A DNA stretch of 64,000 bases. Origin: JAPPFW01 sp965231815 (GTDB lineage: Bacteria > Actinomycetota > Acidimicrobiia > Spongiisociales > Spongiisociaceae). The notes beneath the pieces were generated by a model, which was not told the origin of the DNA, made no database searches, and was given only the letters and a program-made list of their open reading frames with translations. Made by a program: the position numbers and the translations under genes. Of this stretch, positions 33,586-42,403 are shown in pieces (position 1 is the stretch's first letter; each line of letters starts with the position of its first letter). Location: positions 3,844,001-3,908,000 of the forward strand of contig OZ246890.1 of assembly GCA_965231815.1 (NCBI GenBank). The letters run 5' to 3'.

Positions 33586-34437
33586 CTAGCCGTCCTGGGG
33601 CAGCAGTGCTTCGGCGAGCGCAATCCTCAACTCGGCCTCGTCGGCGTCGCGTCCCGTCCATAGTTTGAAACTGATCGCAGCCTGCTTGACCAGCATCTCG
33701 GTGCCTTCGACAGTCTGGAGGCCCTTCTGTCCTGCATCAACGAGAAACCCAGTAGGTTCGGGTGCGATGACCGCGTCGGCAACCACGGTGTCGCTCGCCA
33801 GTGCGGAGATCTCGACATCCGGTCGTTGCTGAGGATCGAGCATCCCGATAGACGTGGCGTTCACCAGAAGATCAGTGCCGGCTGGTACTTTGTAGCCGGA
33901 CCAACGCCGGTACGAGCAGGTCGCCTGGCCCGCTTCTTTGAGAGCCTCAACGAGGGAAAGGCCGGAGCGCTCGGTCCGGTTCACTATCACCACGTCGGCG
34001 GCTCCGGCGAGGCTTAGTTCGATGGCGATGGCTCGAGCCGCGCCGCCCGCGCCGAGCACGACCGCTGACGCACCCACCAGCGGGCAGAGCCCAGATAGGG
34101 CGTTGACGAGTCCACGCCCGTCGGTGTTATCGCCGATGAGCCTCGCACCGGACGTATAGACGCAGTTAACAGCCCCAATCTTGGCAGCAGCCGGGGTAAG
34201 GTAGTCCACTGCCGCAACGGCATCTATCTTGTACGGCTTCGTGATATGAAGTCCCGAGAATCGGAGGCGGCGGGTAGCTTCGAACGCTTGGGGGAAGTCA
34301 CCGGAGGGTACGGGAATCGAGATGTACTTCCAGGCAAGACCAGCGGCGGCGAAGGCAGCTTCCATCATTTCTTGTGTGGGGTTACCGTCCACCACTTCAC
34401 CGAGAAGCCCGAAGTAGCGGCGGTCGTAGAGTTGCAT
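33586..34437 (-). CDS. Shikimate dehydrogenase-family protein
   Basis: ATG 34437 behind AGGAGG gives about 283 residues (MQLYDRRYFGLLGEVVDGNP); a longer frame starting at 34557 lacks a ribosome binding site. The substrate domain has FSGLHITKPYKIDAV, where the catalytic Lys of AroE is conserved, NTDGRGL supplies the Asn-Thr-Asp of the site, and VVLGAGGAARAIAIEL is the NADP loop, with NRTERSG after it. This combination is the AroE/YdiB family. In a sugar operon such homologues may act on quinate, shikimate or amino-shikimate-like polyols rather than in aromatic biosynthesis. The family is clear; the substrate is not. Confidence 0.82.
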   Translation of the reverse strand: MQLYDRRYFGLLGEVVDGNPTQEMMEAAFAAAGLAWKYISIPVPSGDFPQAFEATRRLRFSGLHITKPYKIDAVAAVDYLTPAAAKIGAVNCVYTSGARLIGDNTDGRGLVNALSGLCPLVGASAVVLGAGGAARAIAIELSLAGAADVVIVNRTERSGLSLVEALKEAGQATCSYRRWSGYKVPAGTDLLVNATSIGMLDPQQRPDVEISALASDTVVADAVIAPEPTGFLVDAGQKGLQTVEGTEMLVKQAAISFKLWTGRDADEAELRIALAEALLPQDG

Positions 34438-34662
34438 TCCGGTGGTCCTCCTAACTCGCTGGGGCGTCGCTGTCTGGCTTGGGCATTGGACAGCGGGATA
34501 AGAAGCATCTCCCGGGGTTCGCCGCTCGACGAATAGCCGTTCCGGACGTCGTGACACAAGAGCGACCCCTTCGCAAGCAGTCGCCTCCCGCCTTCCTCGA
34601 GGACCGGTAACGGGGACGGCGGATTTCGTAAGAATGGAGGTACAGCGCCTTGACTTTCGGTC

Positions 34663-35151
34663 TCATCTGTGCTCGTAGTTCTCGATCACGGCGACCTTGG
34701 CATTGGAGGGGGTCGACGGATCGAAGACGTAGCCAAACCACTCCTGGACAAGCCGACGGGCAAGTTCGACGCCGATTACCCGCTGGCCCATCGCGAGGAT
34801 ATGGCAGTCGTTCGAGAGGATGGATCGCTCGGCACTGAAGGAATCGTGGGCAACGGCGGCCCGGACACCAGGAACCTTGTTCGCTGCGATCGCCATGCCG
34901 ATTCCGGTGCCGCAGATGAGAATCCCTCGATCTGCTTTACCGGTGGCTAAGGCTTCGCCGACGGCAATTGCAATCTCCCCATATGAATGGGCTGCCGGCG
35001 CCTCCGAATGTACCCCGTAGTCTTCGATGTCGGCCACCCTGGGATCGGCCTCCAGATCCGCTGCGATGGCAGCCTTGTACTCGAGCCCGGCACCGTCGGA
35101 ACCGATGATCGTCCGGATCGAGGGCTGTGCTGGCGATGGATGATCGGTCAT
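34663..35151 (-). CDS. RpiB/LacAB-family sugar-phosphate isomerase
   Basis: 162 residues: TIIGSDGAGLEYKAAI at the N-terminus, DYGVHSEAPAAHSYGEIAIA, the anion-hole motif GILICGTGIGMAIAANK and VPGVRAAVAHDSFSAERSI, then NDCHILAMGQRVIG. These are all RpiB landmarks. The catalytic Cys of classical ribose-5-phosphate isomerase is present in ICGTGIG. RpiB-like enzymes also isomerise allose-6-P, galactose-6-P and, in tetritol pathways, D-erythrulose-4-P to erythrose-4-P. Its stop codon abuts the kinase gene start within 4 bases, so kinase and isomerase are translationally coupled, as in the known erythrulose pathway. Confidence 0.9.
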   Translation of the reverse strand: MTDHPSPAQPSIRTIIGSDGAGLEYKAAIAADLEADPRVADIEDYGVHSEAPAAHSYGEIAIAVGEALATGKADRGILICGTGIGMAIAANKVPGVRAAVAHDSFSAERSILSNDCHILAMGQRVIGVELARRLVQEWFGYVFDPSTPSNAKVAVIENYEHR

Positions 35152-36878
35152 AGGGGTTCTCCTACATCTGCGAGTACCTCACCGGTTGCAGCGAGCACGA
35201 GCGCCATCGAAGTGGCCCCAGGATCGGGGGAGCCAACGCTGCGCCTGGCAAGTGGCCTGGCTCTGCCGACCTTGGGGGTCAGTGAGGCGGTCCTGACCGC
35301 TGCGTCGGTCGAAACTGCGGCGGCGTTGCGCCAGGCGGTAGCTGCTTCGGCGCCATCGCCGACGGACTTGCACAGACGATCAACAAAGGGCCAGAGCGCA
35401 TCGAGCATCGTCTTGTCGCCGAGCTGAGCCCGACCGAGTCGTTGGATGGACTCGGCACCTGAGCGAAGAGCTTCCACAAGCCTCGGCCCCGTAACCTCAT
35501 CGGAGTCTCCGAGAGTGCTGCCAATCGCACGGAGAAAGGCCCCCCATAACATGCCGCTCGTCCCACCTGCCTTGTCAGCGAAGGCGTCCCCGGCAGCCGT
35601 TAGAACCGTTCCGGCCCCCCCTTCGGTGCCGTTCGCGGCCGCGGCGGCTGCCGCCATACCACGGACCATACCGGCGCCATGGTCACCGTCACCGGCCACC
35701 GCATCCAGCCGTCCGAGTTCCGCCTCGCTACCCGAGACCGCTACTTCAGCTGCTGCAAGGACCCGACGGATGATCGCCGCTGCAGCGATCGATTCCTCGG
35801 ACGCCGGAGCGGTAACGATCCTGGCTGCTGGGGCATCGGCTGAATCGGCCCGGATGGAGAAGGACGGTGTGGTGGAGGTGTCGCCGCGCCTGAAGGCGGC
35901 AGTGTTGACCGGTGCGGTCCAGTACTCTTCCAACTCGTCATCGAGCCAAGCCACGGACAGTGAGCATCCCGCCATGTCGAGGCTGGTAACCAGTTCTCCG
36001 ACCTCGGGCAGGAGCGGCTCGACGTCGGCATCGACGAGCCGCCTATGAACCGACCCGTAGAGCACGAACAATTCCTCGTACTTGGTGGCGCCAAGACCGT
36101 TCAGGATGACGGCCGCCCGGGCACCGGCGCCAGCCGGTCGCTCCTTCAGTACGGCGCCTACCAGAAGTGCAGCGAGCCGATCTGCTTTCATCCACGGTTC
36201 TGCGCGCACACCGGGTTCGCCGTGAATGCCGAGGCCGAGTTCCATGAGTCCGGGCTCAACGGTGAACAGCGGTCCGGCAGCGCCCGGGAAGGAGCACCCA
36301 GAGAAAGCAACCCCGAAGGTGAACGTTGTATCGTTGGCGGCACGCATCAAGCGTTCCACAGTATCGAGATCGGCGCCCGCGTCGGCAGCGGAGCCGCCGA
36401 CCTTGTAGACAACGACCGTACCCGCGATACCCCGCCTCTGGTCCGCCTGTGCGGGTTCGGCCGAAGCAATATCGTCAGTGACGTAAACGATGCGGGTATC
36501 TATGCCTTCGGCGACGAGTCGTTCACGCGCGGCGCCGAAATTGAGCCGATCGCCGGAGTAGTTGCCGAAAGACAGCACGATACCGGCACCACCGTCTGCT
36601 GCCTTGGCGACCCGGTAGATCTGTTCGGTTGAGGGTGAAGTGAAGATGTCTCCGAGGACGCATCCGTCCGCGAGGCCAGTGCCGACTATGCCTGCATACG
36701 ACGGGTAGTGACCAGAGCCGCCCCCGACGATCAGGCTGACCTTGCCGGCTCGGGCACCGCCGCGTCGCACGAAGCCGGAGGCATCGGGAACCCTGTCAAC
36801 GTAGCGGCCGTAAGCCACGGAGAACCCGTCGATTACCTCGGCTCGGAAGTCCGCTGGATCGTTGTACAAGTGGGTCAT
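35148..36878 (-). CDS. DAK-family kinase (dihydroxyacetone/erythrulose kinase)
   Basis: 576 residues with both domains of a single-chain, ATP-dependent DAK kinase. DhaK domain: KVSLIVGGGSGHYPSYAGIV, with the phosphate loop, and LGLGIHGEPGVRAEPW, with the His that forms a hemiaminal with the keto sugar. DhaL domain: LDAVAGDGDHGAGMVRGM, with the Asp cluster that holds Mg-ATP, and DKAGGTSGMLWGAFL. Dihydroxyacetone is the classical substrate, but homologues next to RpiB-type isomerases and an SDR phosphorylate D- or L-erythrulose in mycobacterial threitol/erythritol catabolism. The RpiB gene overlaps this one by 4 bases. I favour erythrulose on context. Confidence 0.88.
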   Translation of the reverse strand: MTHLYNDPADFRAEVIDGFSVAYGRYVDRVPDASGFVRRGGARAGKVSLIVGGGSGHYPSYAGIVGTGLADGCVLGDIFTSPSTEQIYRVAKAADGGAGIVLSFGNYSGDRLNFGAARERLVAEGIDTRIVYVTDDIASAEPAQADQRRGIAGTVVVYKVGGSAADAGADLDTVERLMRAANDTTFTFGVAFSGCSFPGAAGPLFTVEPGLMELGLGIHGEPGVRAEPWMKADRLAALLVGAVLKERPAGAGARAAVILNGLGATKYEELFVLYGSVHRRLVDADVEPLLPEVGELVTSLDMAGCSLSVAWLDDELEEYWTAPVNTAAFRRGDTSTTPSFSIRADSADAPAARIVTAPASEESIAAAAIIRRVLAAAEVAVSGSEAELGRLDAVAGDGDHGAGMVRGMAAAAAAANGTEGGAGTVLTAAGDAFADKAGGTSGMLWGAFLRAIGSTLGDSDEVTGPRLVEALRSGAESIQRLGRAQLGDKTMLDALWPFVDRLCKSVGDGAEAATAWRNAAAVSTDAAVRTASLTPKVGRARPLARRSVGSPDPGATSMALVLAATGEVLADVGEPL

Positions 36879-37020
36879 CGCTGGAGTGGCCGCTCGGTAG
36901 CCCGATGGCTAGCGGCAGTTCCTGATCGCTTTCTTGGTCCCATCACTGTGGAGACCTCTCCTTTGCTGTGCTGTTGGGTGTGTGTATTCTGCTCCTCGAC
37001 GGGTTGGGAGAGCCGATTCG

Positions 37021-37893
37021 CTACAGCCGGTAGATTCGTTCCGCGTTGTTGGCTAGCAGGTCTCGCTGTTCTGCCTCGGTGAACTCACGAATCAGATGAC
37101 GGAAGGCCCCGATCAGATCGCTGTACGTGCTGAAGAGGCCATCGACGGGGAAGTTGGACCCGAAGTAGGCACGTTGCGTACCGAAGGTTTCGATACATGT
37201 CATCACCCATGGCCGTACCGATTCGATGGTCCAGCGGTGACCCCACTGGCCGAGCGCGGAGATCTTCATGACAACGTTGGGCAACGCTGCCATGGAGCGC
37301 AGACCGGCACGCCATCGCTCGAAGTAGTCAGGATCACAGGAGCGAGGCATTGCCGTGTGATCGAGGCTGAACCGGACCTCAGGAACCTCACTGATCAGTT
37401 GAACGGCCTCAGGTATGCGATCGAGACCTACCTCATGGCAGAAAACCAGGTCCGCCTCGCCAAGGAGGCGATAGCCGTCGCGCCAGGCCCGGCTCTCGAA
37501 GGAACCCGGATGGCCATGATCTCGGACACCACGCACATTGGGACTCTCGGTGTGCCGTAGGAGCATGTCGCCAGCGGCGGAATCGGCCAGATCGCAGCGT
37601 GCAACGATGCCGTGTGGGAAGCCGGTGGTGTCCGCAAGCGATTGCAGCCAGCGGGTCTCGGTGACCGGATCGGGATTGGTCGAGACACCGACATGTACCG
37701 CCTTGGGGACGTTCTGAAACCGAGACTGGGAGATGAACTCTTCCACTGCGAAGCGCTGAACCTTGAGACCATCGATGTCGCCGATCATCGGATGAGTGCT
37801 GTCAGGGGCCAGCCAGGCATAGTCGACCGGAGGGCGGTGAAGATCCCAGAAGTGGATGTGCGAGTCGATGAAAGGGAGGATTTCCTTCTCCAT
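37021..37893 (-). CDS. Amidohydrolase-2 family hydrolase (sugar-lactonase-like)
   Basis: ATG 37893 with AAGGA upstream gives about 290 residues (MEKEILPFIDSHIHFWDLHR). The HxH metal motif is FIDSHIHFWD, then PHGIVARCDLAD, NVRGVRDHGHPGSF, RFSLDHTAMPRSCDPDYF and YFGSNFPVDGLFSTY, where Asp is the usual last metal ligand. The pattern is close to L-fucono-1,5-lactonase and 4-sulfomuconolactone hydrolases in PF04909. Those open sugar-acid lactones. In this operon it would hydrolyse a lactone made by the aldo/keto reductase encoded 20 bp upstream. Confidence 0.82.
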   Translation of the reverse strand: MEKEILPFIDSHIHFWDLHRPPVDYAWLAPDSTHPMIGDIDGLKVQRFAVEEFISQSRFQNVPKAVHVGVSTNPDPVTETRWLQSLADTTGFPHGIVARCDLADSAAGDMLLRHTESPNVRGVRDHGHPGSFESRAWRDGYRLLGEADLVFCHEVGLDRIPEAVQLISEVPEVRFSLDHTAMPRSCDPDYFERWRAGLRSMAALPNVVMKISALGQWGHRWTIESVRPWVMTCIETFGTQRAYFGSNFPVDGLFSTYSDLIGAFRHLIREFTEAEQRDLLANNAERIYRL

Positions 37894-37913
37894 GGTGGCG
37901 TCCTTCGGTCGAG

Positions 37914-38951
37914 TCACGGTCGGTTCGGGTCAAGGAGGGTGGCATCCGCGGGACTTAGCCGGTCGACGGCGCTCCAGGCCTGGTGCCAGTACGGATATGG
38001 CTTGGGCTGATCACTGATGGCGTCCAGTCGGGTGAGATCTTCGGCGCTGAGGACTAGGTCGCACGCGCCGAGGGCGGTTACGAGATGTTCTACGTTGCGC
38101 GGACCCAGGATTGCCGAGGTCACGCCCGGCTTACTCAGAATGTAGGCGAGGCTGACCTGGGCAGCAGTAGTCTCGTGCGTATCTGCAACCTCCTTGACAA
38201 CATCGACGATGTCAAAGACCCGGCTGGGATCTGGGACAGGAGGTTCCCTCCAACGGGCCAGCTTTCGGTCATCGATTCCGCGGCGAAAGCCACCTCCGAG
38301 AAGCCCTCCCGCGAGGGGGCTCCACACCAGAATGCCCAACCCCTGGTCAATCGAGATTGGCACGAGTTCATGTTCGGCCTCCCGGCCGAGGATGGTGTAA
38401 TAGATCTGCTGGCTGACGAAGCGTTGGGCCCCGATCCCGTCAGCCACCGCGAGTGACTTCATGAGGTGCCAGCCGGAATAGTTGGAGCAGCCTAGATATC
38501 GAACCTTTCCGTCCGTTACGAGCTGGTCGAGAGCGCTGATCTGCTCTTCAAGTGGGGTCTGTCCATCCCAGGCGTGAGCTTGGTATAAGTCGATGTAGTC
38601 GGTACCGAGGCGACGTAGGCTCTGCTCTACCGCCCAGATGATGTGACGGCGAGACATTCCGCCATTGTTAGGAGCATCGCGAACGATCGCTCGGCACTTG
38701 GTGGCTATGATCAACCGGTCGCGCCTACCTTTGATTATCTCTCCAACGGTCTCTTCGGCTCGGCCGTATCCGTACACGTCGGCGGTATCGATGAGGTTGA
38801 CGCCGGCGTCCAGTGCCAGGTCAAGTAACCGCCGCGCTTCGTCGACGGTGACGTGTCCAAACTCAGGTCGCTGGTGACCGCCGAAGGGAAGGGTACCGAG
38901 GGCGAATACCGAGACCCTTAGTCCAGATCGTCCCAATTGTCGGTAACGCAT
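37914..38951 (-). CDS. Aldo/keto reductase
   Basis: 345 residues beginning MRYRQLGRSGLRVSVFALGT after a GGAGC ribosome binding site. The catalytic tetrad is visible: Asp and Tyr in LIDTADVYGYGRAEE, Lys in LIIATKC and His in YIDLYQAHAWDG. The NADP-binding end is AYILSKPGVTSAILGPRNVEH. Such TIM-barrel enzymes (often called L-fucose/galactose dehydrogenase-like when paired with a lactonase) oxidise a sugar to a lactone or reduce an aldehyde. It is the first gene of the long operon; two TAGATCGATCTA-type operators lie 64-88 bp upstream. An amidohydrolase follows closely. Confidence 0.9.
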   Translation of the reverse strand: MRYRQLGRSGLRVSVFALGTLPFGGHQRPEFGHVTVDEARRLLDLALDAGVNLIDTADVYGYGRAEETVGEIIKGRRDRLIIATKCRAIVRDAPNNGGMSRRHIIWAVEQSLRRLGTDYIDLYQAHAWDGQTPLEEQISALDQLVTDGKVRYLGCSNYSGWHLMKSLAVADGIGAQRFVSQQIYYTILGREAEHELVPISIDQGLGILVWSPLAGGLLGGGFRRGIDDRKLARWREPPVPDPSRVFDIVDVVKEVADTHETTAAQVSLAYILSKPGVTSAILGPRNVEHLVTALGACDLVLSAEDLTRLDAISDQPKPYPYWHQAWSAVDRLSPADATLLDPNRP

Positions 38952-39294
38952 GGCTGCTCCATTCTTGGCTGCTGGTCAGTTCTCACTGTCGAACTGACCT
39001 CTTGGCCAAGCTGTTAGATCGGTCTATTAGATCGATCTACTTGCAGAGTAGCCGCCCACGCAGCCCCTCGTCAACGGTGAGATCGTGCCGATTGGAATCA
39101 GTACGGGCAGGCACTCATCGAGAATTGCACTGAGACACGAGCGGGTACGGACCACACAGCCAACATCAGCCGCGGAGGGGAAACTATGAGCAGTCAGCGA
39201 CTTGAACCCGTGTCATGATGAAAAGGAGTTCGGGTTTGCTAATCCTCGGCGAGTCCAATGCCCCGCTACAGGCGGCAACTGGTCTTGGGCTCGT
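38952..39294. other. Intergenic control region of the polyol operon
   Basis: About 340 bp between the aldo/keto reductase start and the end of the glutamine-synthetase-like gene (both minus strand). It contains the operator pair at 39015-39039 and otherwise no protein-coding frame worth reporting. The operon promoter should lie near the operators; the hexamers are not distinct. Confidence 0.5.
39015..39039. promoter_or_regulatory. Two palindromic operators of the polyol operon
   Basis: TAGATCGGTCTA (39015-39026) and TAGATCGATCTA (39028-39039), 13 bp apart in phase like the array at 32971-33009. The second is a perfect palindrome and the first has one mismatch. Located 64-88 bp upstream of the first operon gene, suitable for repression by the LacI-type regulator encoded in the same operon. 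Confidence 0.7.
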
Positions 39295-40653
39295 TCAGAC
39301 GAGCGTTAGGTACTGGTCGACCTCGGCGCGGGTCACCTGGTGATGGTGGTCTAGGAACTCTTGGCGCTTGACAGCCGCGAAGTACTCGCTGTAGGGGCCG
39401 CCGGGGGTCATGCCGAGGCCCTTCCGCAGCACATCGTTGCCTGCCAGGTTGTCGGCTGCGTGCAGCAGCGTGGGCGGTAGCGTCTCTATGCCTCGGGCAG
39501 CGATCTCTTCGGGCGGAAGGGTATAGAGGTTATCGCTGTTCGGCACACCTGGATCCAACCCCTTGTCGACACCGTCGATACCGCAGGCCAGGATGGCTGC
39601 GAACAGCAGGTAGGGATTGGCGGCGCCGTCCGGCAACCGGATCTCGATGCGGTCCGGCTCCGGCACCCGGATCATGTGGGTCCGGTTGTTGCCCCCGTAA
39701 GCGGCATAGGCCGGCGCCCAGGTGGCCCCGGAGGTGGGTGCCCCGACCCCCATCCGCTTGTAGGAGTTGACGATGGGGCAGGCAACCGCAACCAGCGCCG
39801 GGGCGTGGGCCACGATACCCGCTGTGAACTGGTAGGCGAGTTCGCTGAGACCGAGGCCCTTGCTGTCTGTCTCGCCAGCCGGGAAGAGAGGATCGTCGGT
39901 GTCTTCACTCCAGAGGCTCATGTGGGCGTGGAGCCCGTTCCCCGTCTTGTCGGAGAATGGTTTAGGCATGAAGCTGGCATACCGACCGTCCCGCTGGGCC
40001 AGGGTGTGGACCATCAAGCGGAACAGGATGAGCCGATCGGCGGTGGTCATGGCGTCGGAATACTTCCAGTTCTGCTCGAACTGACCGTTGGCGTCCTCAT
40101 GGTCGTTGGCGTAGTTTTCCCAGCCCATCGCGTTCATGTGCTTGGACACGGCTGTGAGGTGGGGAAGCATGCGCGTGAGGCCACGGGCGTCGTAGCACGG
40201 CCGGGAATCGGTGTCGCGCTCATCGGCTACGCGGATGGTGCCATCATCGTTCCTCACCACCAGCGAGTATTCAGCCTCGAATCCAGCCTTGAGAACCAGG
40301 TTGCGACGAGCCAGTTGATCCAGTGACCGACGCAAGATGACCCTGGGAGCGTAAGGCCATAACTCACCTTCCACCGTCGGGTCGCACTGCATGACGGCCA
40401 CATTCGGCTGCCAGGGCAACTGTGTGTAGGAAGTCGGATCAGGGATGGCGAGAATGTCGGGACTCGAAGGGTCCTGACCCATGGGACCGGCCGCGAACCC
40501 TGCGAATCCGGCGCCGCCGGACATCAAACCGTCAAGAGCCTCAACGGGGACCAGCTTCGCGCACGGTCTTCCGTGCATCTCGACGAACATCGCGTAGATG
40601 AACTCGACGCCGTCCGCTTCGATCCTGGACCGGATGTCCTCCACTGAGTTCAC
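39295..40653 (-). CDS. Glutamine synthetase-family ligase, GlnT / gamma-glutamylmethylamide synthetase type
   Basis: GTG 40653, behind the strong GAGGAGGAG, gives about 452 residues; the in-frame extension to 40767 adds no conserved sequence. GS features: FEAEYSLVV with the metal-site Glu, WENYANDHEDANGQFEQN, the ATP-binding FMPKPFSDKTGNGLHAHMSL, NSYKRMG and TRMIRV-like THMIRVPEPDRIEIRLPDGA. The adenylylation-loop Tyr region of GlnA-I is absent. In this subfamily (GlnT/GmaS) glutamate is joined to methylamine or other amines instead of ammonia. It is divergent from the three genes of an N-methylglutamate synthase (mgsABC/glxBCD), which strongly supports a methylamine-related role. Confidence 0.82.
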   Translation of the reverse strand: MNSVEDIRSRIEADGVEFIYAMFVEMHGRPCAKLVPVEALDGLMSGGAGFAGFAAGPMGQDPSSPDILAIPDPTSYTQLPWQPNVAVMQCDPTVEGELWPYAPRVILRRSLDQLARRNLVLKAGFEAEYSLVVRNDDGTIRVADERDTDSRPCYDARGLTRMLPHLTAVSKHMNAMGWENYANDHEDANGQFEQNWKYSDAMTTADRLILFRLMVHTLAQRDGRYASFMPKPFSDKTGNGLHAHMSLWSEDTDDPLFPAGETDSKGLGLSELAYQFTAGIVAHAPALVAVACPIVNSYKRMGVGAPTSGATWAPAYAAYGGNNRTHMIRVPEPDRIEIRLPDGAANPYLLFAAILACGIDGVDKGLDPGVPNSDNLYTLPPEEIAARGIETLPPTLLHAADNLAGNDVLRKGLGMTPGGPYSEYFAAVKRQEFLDHHHQVTRAEVDQYLTLV

Positions 40654-40799
40654 GTCAAACTCCTCCTCGCGTAACTTCCCGGTAATCGGGCCCCTAGATA
40701 AGGACGCTAGAGCGACGACTGCCGAGAATCGGACTTCACTACTAGCATCCGGAACTACATTAGCCACGGCAACCTAGGGTGATCTGATCGGAGAGCACA
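40654..40799. promoter_or_regulatory. Divergent promoter region between gmaS/glnT-like and mgsABC-like genes
   Basis: A 146-bp gap between two start codons facing apart. It must contain both promoters. GAGGAGGAG serves the minus gene and GGAGAG (40790-40795) the plus gene. I found no distinct palindrome longer than a few bases. Confidence 0.45.
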
Positions 40800-41699
40800 A
40801 TGTGCGGCATCGTCGGCCTCTTCCTGAAGACCGAACGCTTCCAATCGCGGCTGGGAGAACTCACCGCCAACATGCTCCACGAGATGCGGGACCGCGGCCC
40901 CGACAGCGCAGGCTTCGCCGTCTACGATCCGGCCCGAGCTGGGATGACCCGTGTCACCGTGCTGGCGGAACGGCAGCGGCCCGACTGGGGTGAGATCGCC
41001 GCCGACCTCGAACCGGTTCTGGAGGCCGGAGTTTCGGTACGGACCATCCGGGACCATGCCGTGCTGGAGACCGCAGGCGACGGCAGCCGGGCTCGCCAGT
41101 GGTTCATCGACAACGTTCCGGAGGTCGATGTGCTGAGCTACGGCTCCCAGATCGAGATATACAAAGCGGTCGGCGATCCCGACCTGGTAGCGATCAACTA
41201 CGACCTGCGTTCCCGTTCCGGGACCCATGCCCTCGCCCACACGAGGATGGCCACCGAGTCAGCAGTCACTACCAACGGTTCCCACCCGTTCGCCACCGGT
41301 GCCGACACCTGCCTCGTCCACAACGGCTCCCTGTCGAACTACTACCATCTCCGCGGTCGGCTGCGGCGGCGCGGGGAGCTCTTCCAGACGGAGAACGACT
41401 CCGAGGTAGCCGCCGGATACCTTGCTTGGCGCCTCCGCCAGGGTGACGGCATCAAAGAAGCTCTGGAGCGGTCCCTGGTGGCGCTTGACGGGTTCTTCAC
41501 CTTCGCTATCGGAATCCAGGATGGGTTCGCCGTGTTACGGGATCCCATCGCCTGCAAGCCGGCCATCATCGCCGAGACCGATGACTGGGTGGCCATGTCG
41601 TCCGAGTACCGGGCCATCGTTCACCTTCCCGAGTCCGGCCATGCCGCCGTCTGGGAACCGGCGCCCGGCGTCATCTACACATGGACCCGGGCTGCGTGA
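40800..41699 (+). CDS. N-methylglutamate synthase subunit A-like (class II glutamine amidotransferase, GlxB type)
   Basis: 299 residues. The mature N-terminal nucleophile is Cys2: MCGIVGLF, followed by MRDRGPDSAGFAVYD, LAHTRMATESAVTTNGSHPF and VHNGSLSNYYHLR, the Ntn-hydrolase glutaminase motifs. It lacks the synthase domains of GltB, so it is the stand-alone amidotransferase subunit (MgsA/GlxB). The GXGXG and FMN subunits follow immediately on the same strand. The complex transfers the methylamine from gamma-glutamylmethylamide to form N-methylglutamate. Function is assigned from the family and the gene trio. Confidence 0.85.
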   Translation: MCGIVGLFLKTERFQSRLGELTANMLHEMRDRGPDSAGFAVYDPARAGMTRVTVLAERQRPDWGEIAADLEPVLEAGVSVRTIRDHAVLETAGDGSRARQWFIDNVPEVDVLSYGSQIEIYKAVGDPDLVAINYDLRSRSGTHALAHTRMATESAVTTNGSHPFATGADTCLVHNGSLSNYYHLRGRLRRRGELFQTENDSEVAAGYLAWRLRQGDGIKEALERSLVALDGFFTFAIGIQDGFAVLRDPIACKPAIIAETDDWVAMSSEYRAIVHLPESGHAAVWEPAPGVIYTWTRAA

Positions 41700-41713
41700 G
41701 CGGATCGAATCCT

Positions 41714-42403
41714 GTGACCACCATCGACATGGCGGAGACATCTCTGCGCGACCTCAACCAGATGCTCCACCACGCCCGCAAGCGTTCGTTCCGGGTGCTC
41801 AACCCCCGCGGGGCCCACAGCGTGGCCGTGGGGATCGACGACGACATCGCAGTCGAGATTCTCGGCTCGGTCGGTTACTACTGCGCGGGCATGCACCAGA
41901 AGGGGTCGGTCCACGTCCAGGGCAACGCCGGCACCGGGCTGGCTGAGAATATCATGTCGGGAACCGTGCGCATCACCGGTAGCGCCACCATGTCCGCCGG
42001 CGCCACCGGCCACGGCGGCTTGGTGGTGATCGAGGGGAATGCCGGCGCCCGGTGCGGCATATCGATGAAGGGCGTCGACATCGTGGTGGGAGGCAACGTC
42101 GGCCATATGAGCGCTTTCATGGCCCAGGCCGGGAACTTGGTGGTGCTGGGGGACACCGGGGCCGATCTCGGCGACTCGATCTACGAAGCCGACCTGTACG
42201 TCCGGGGCGAAGTGGCGAGCCTCGGCGCGGATGCGATGTCCAAGACCATGCGTCCCGAACACATCCGGACCCTTTCCCGGCTGCTCGCTGCGGCGGGAAT
42301 GGAAGCCGACCCGAAAGACTTCACCCGGTACGGGTCGGCCCGTAACCTCTACAACTTTCGTATAGATGATGTGGACGCAGAAGTAGCAGGGCGAAGCCGA
42401 TGA
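41714..42403 (+). CDS. N-methylglutamate synthase subunit B-like (GXGXG domain, GlxC type)
   Basis: About 229 residues. I take GTG 41714 (VTTIDMAETSLRDLNQML); ATG 41681 would overlap the previous gene by 19 bases and ATG 41729 is also possible. The body is a right-handed beta-helix of G-x-x-G-x-x-x-G repeats: VHVQGNAGTGLAENIMSG, GATGHGGLVVIEGNAGARCG, IVVGGNVGHMSAFMAQAG and VVLGDTGADLGDSIYEAD. This is the GltS C-terminal 'GXGXG' domain standing alone, as in MgsB/GlxC. It has no catalytic residues and shapes the ammonia or amine tunnel between the other two subunits. The stop overlaps the next start (ATGA). Confidence 0.85.
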   Translation: MTTIDMAETSLRDLNQMLHHARKRSFRVLNPRGAHSVAVGIDDDIAVEILGSVGYYCAGMHQKGSVHVQGNAGTGLAENIMSGTVRITGSATMSAGATGHGGLVVIEGNAGARCGISMKGVDIVVGGNVGHMSAFMAQAGNLVVLGDTGADLGDSIYEADLYVRGEVASLGADAMSKTMRPEHIRTLSRLLAAAGMEADPKDFTRYGSARNLYNFRIDDVDAEVAGRSR

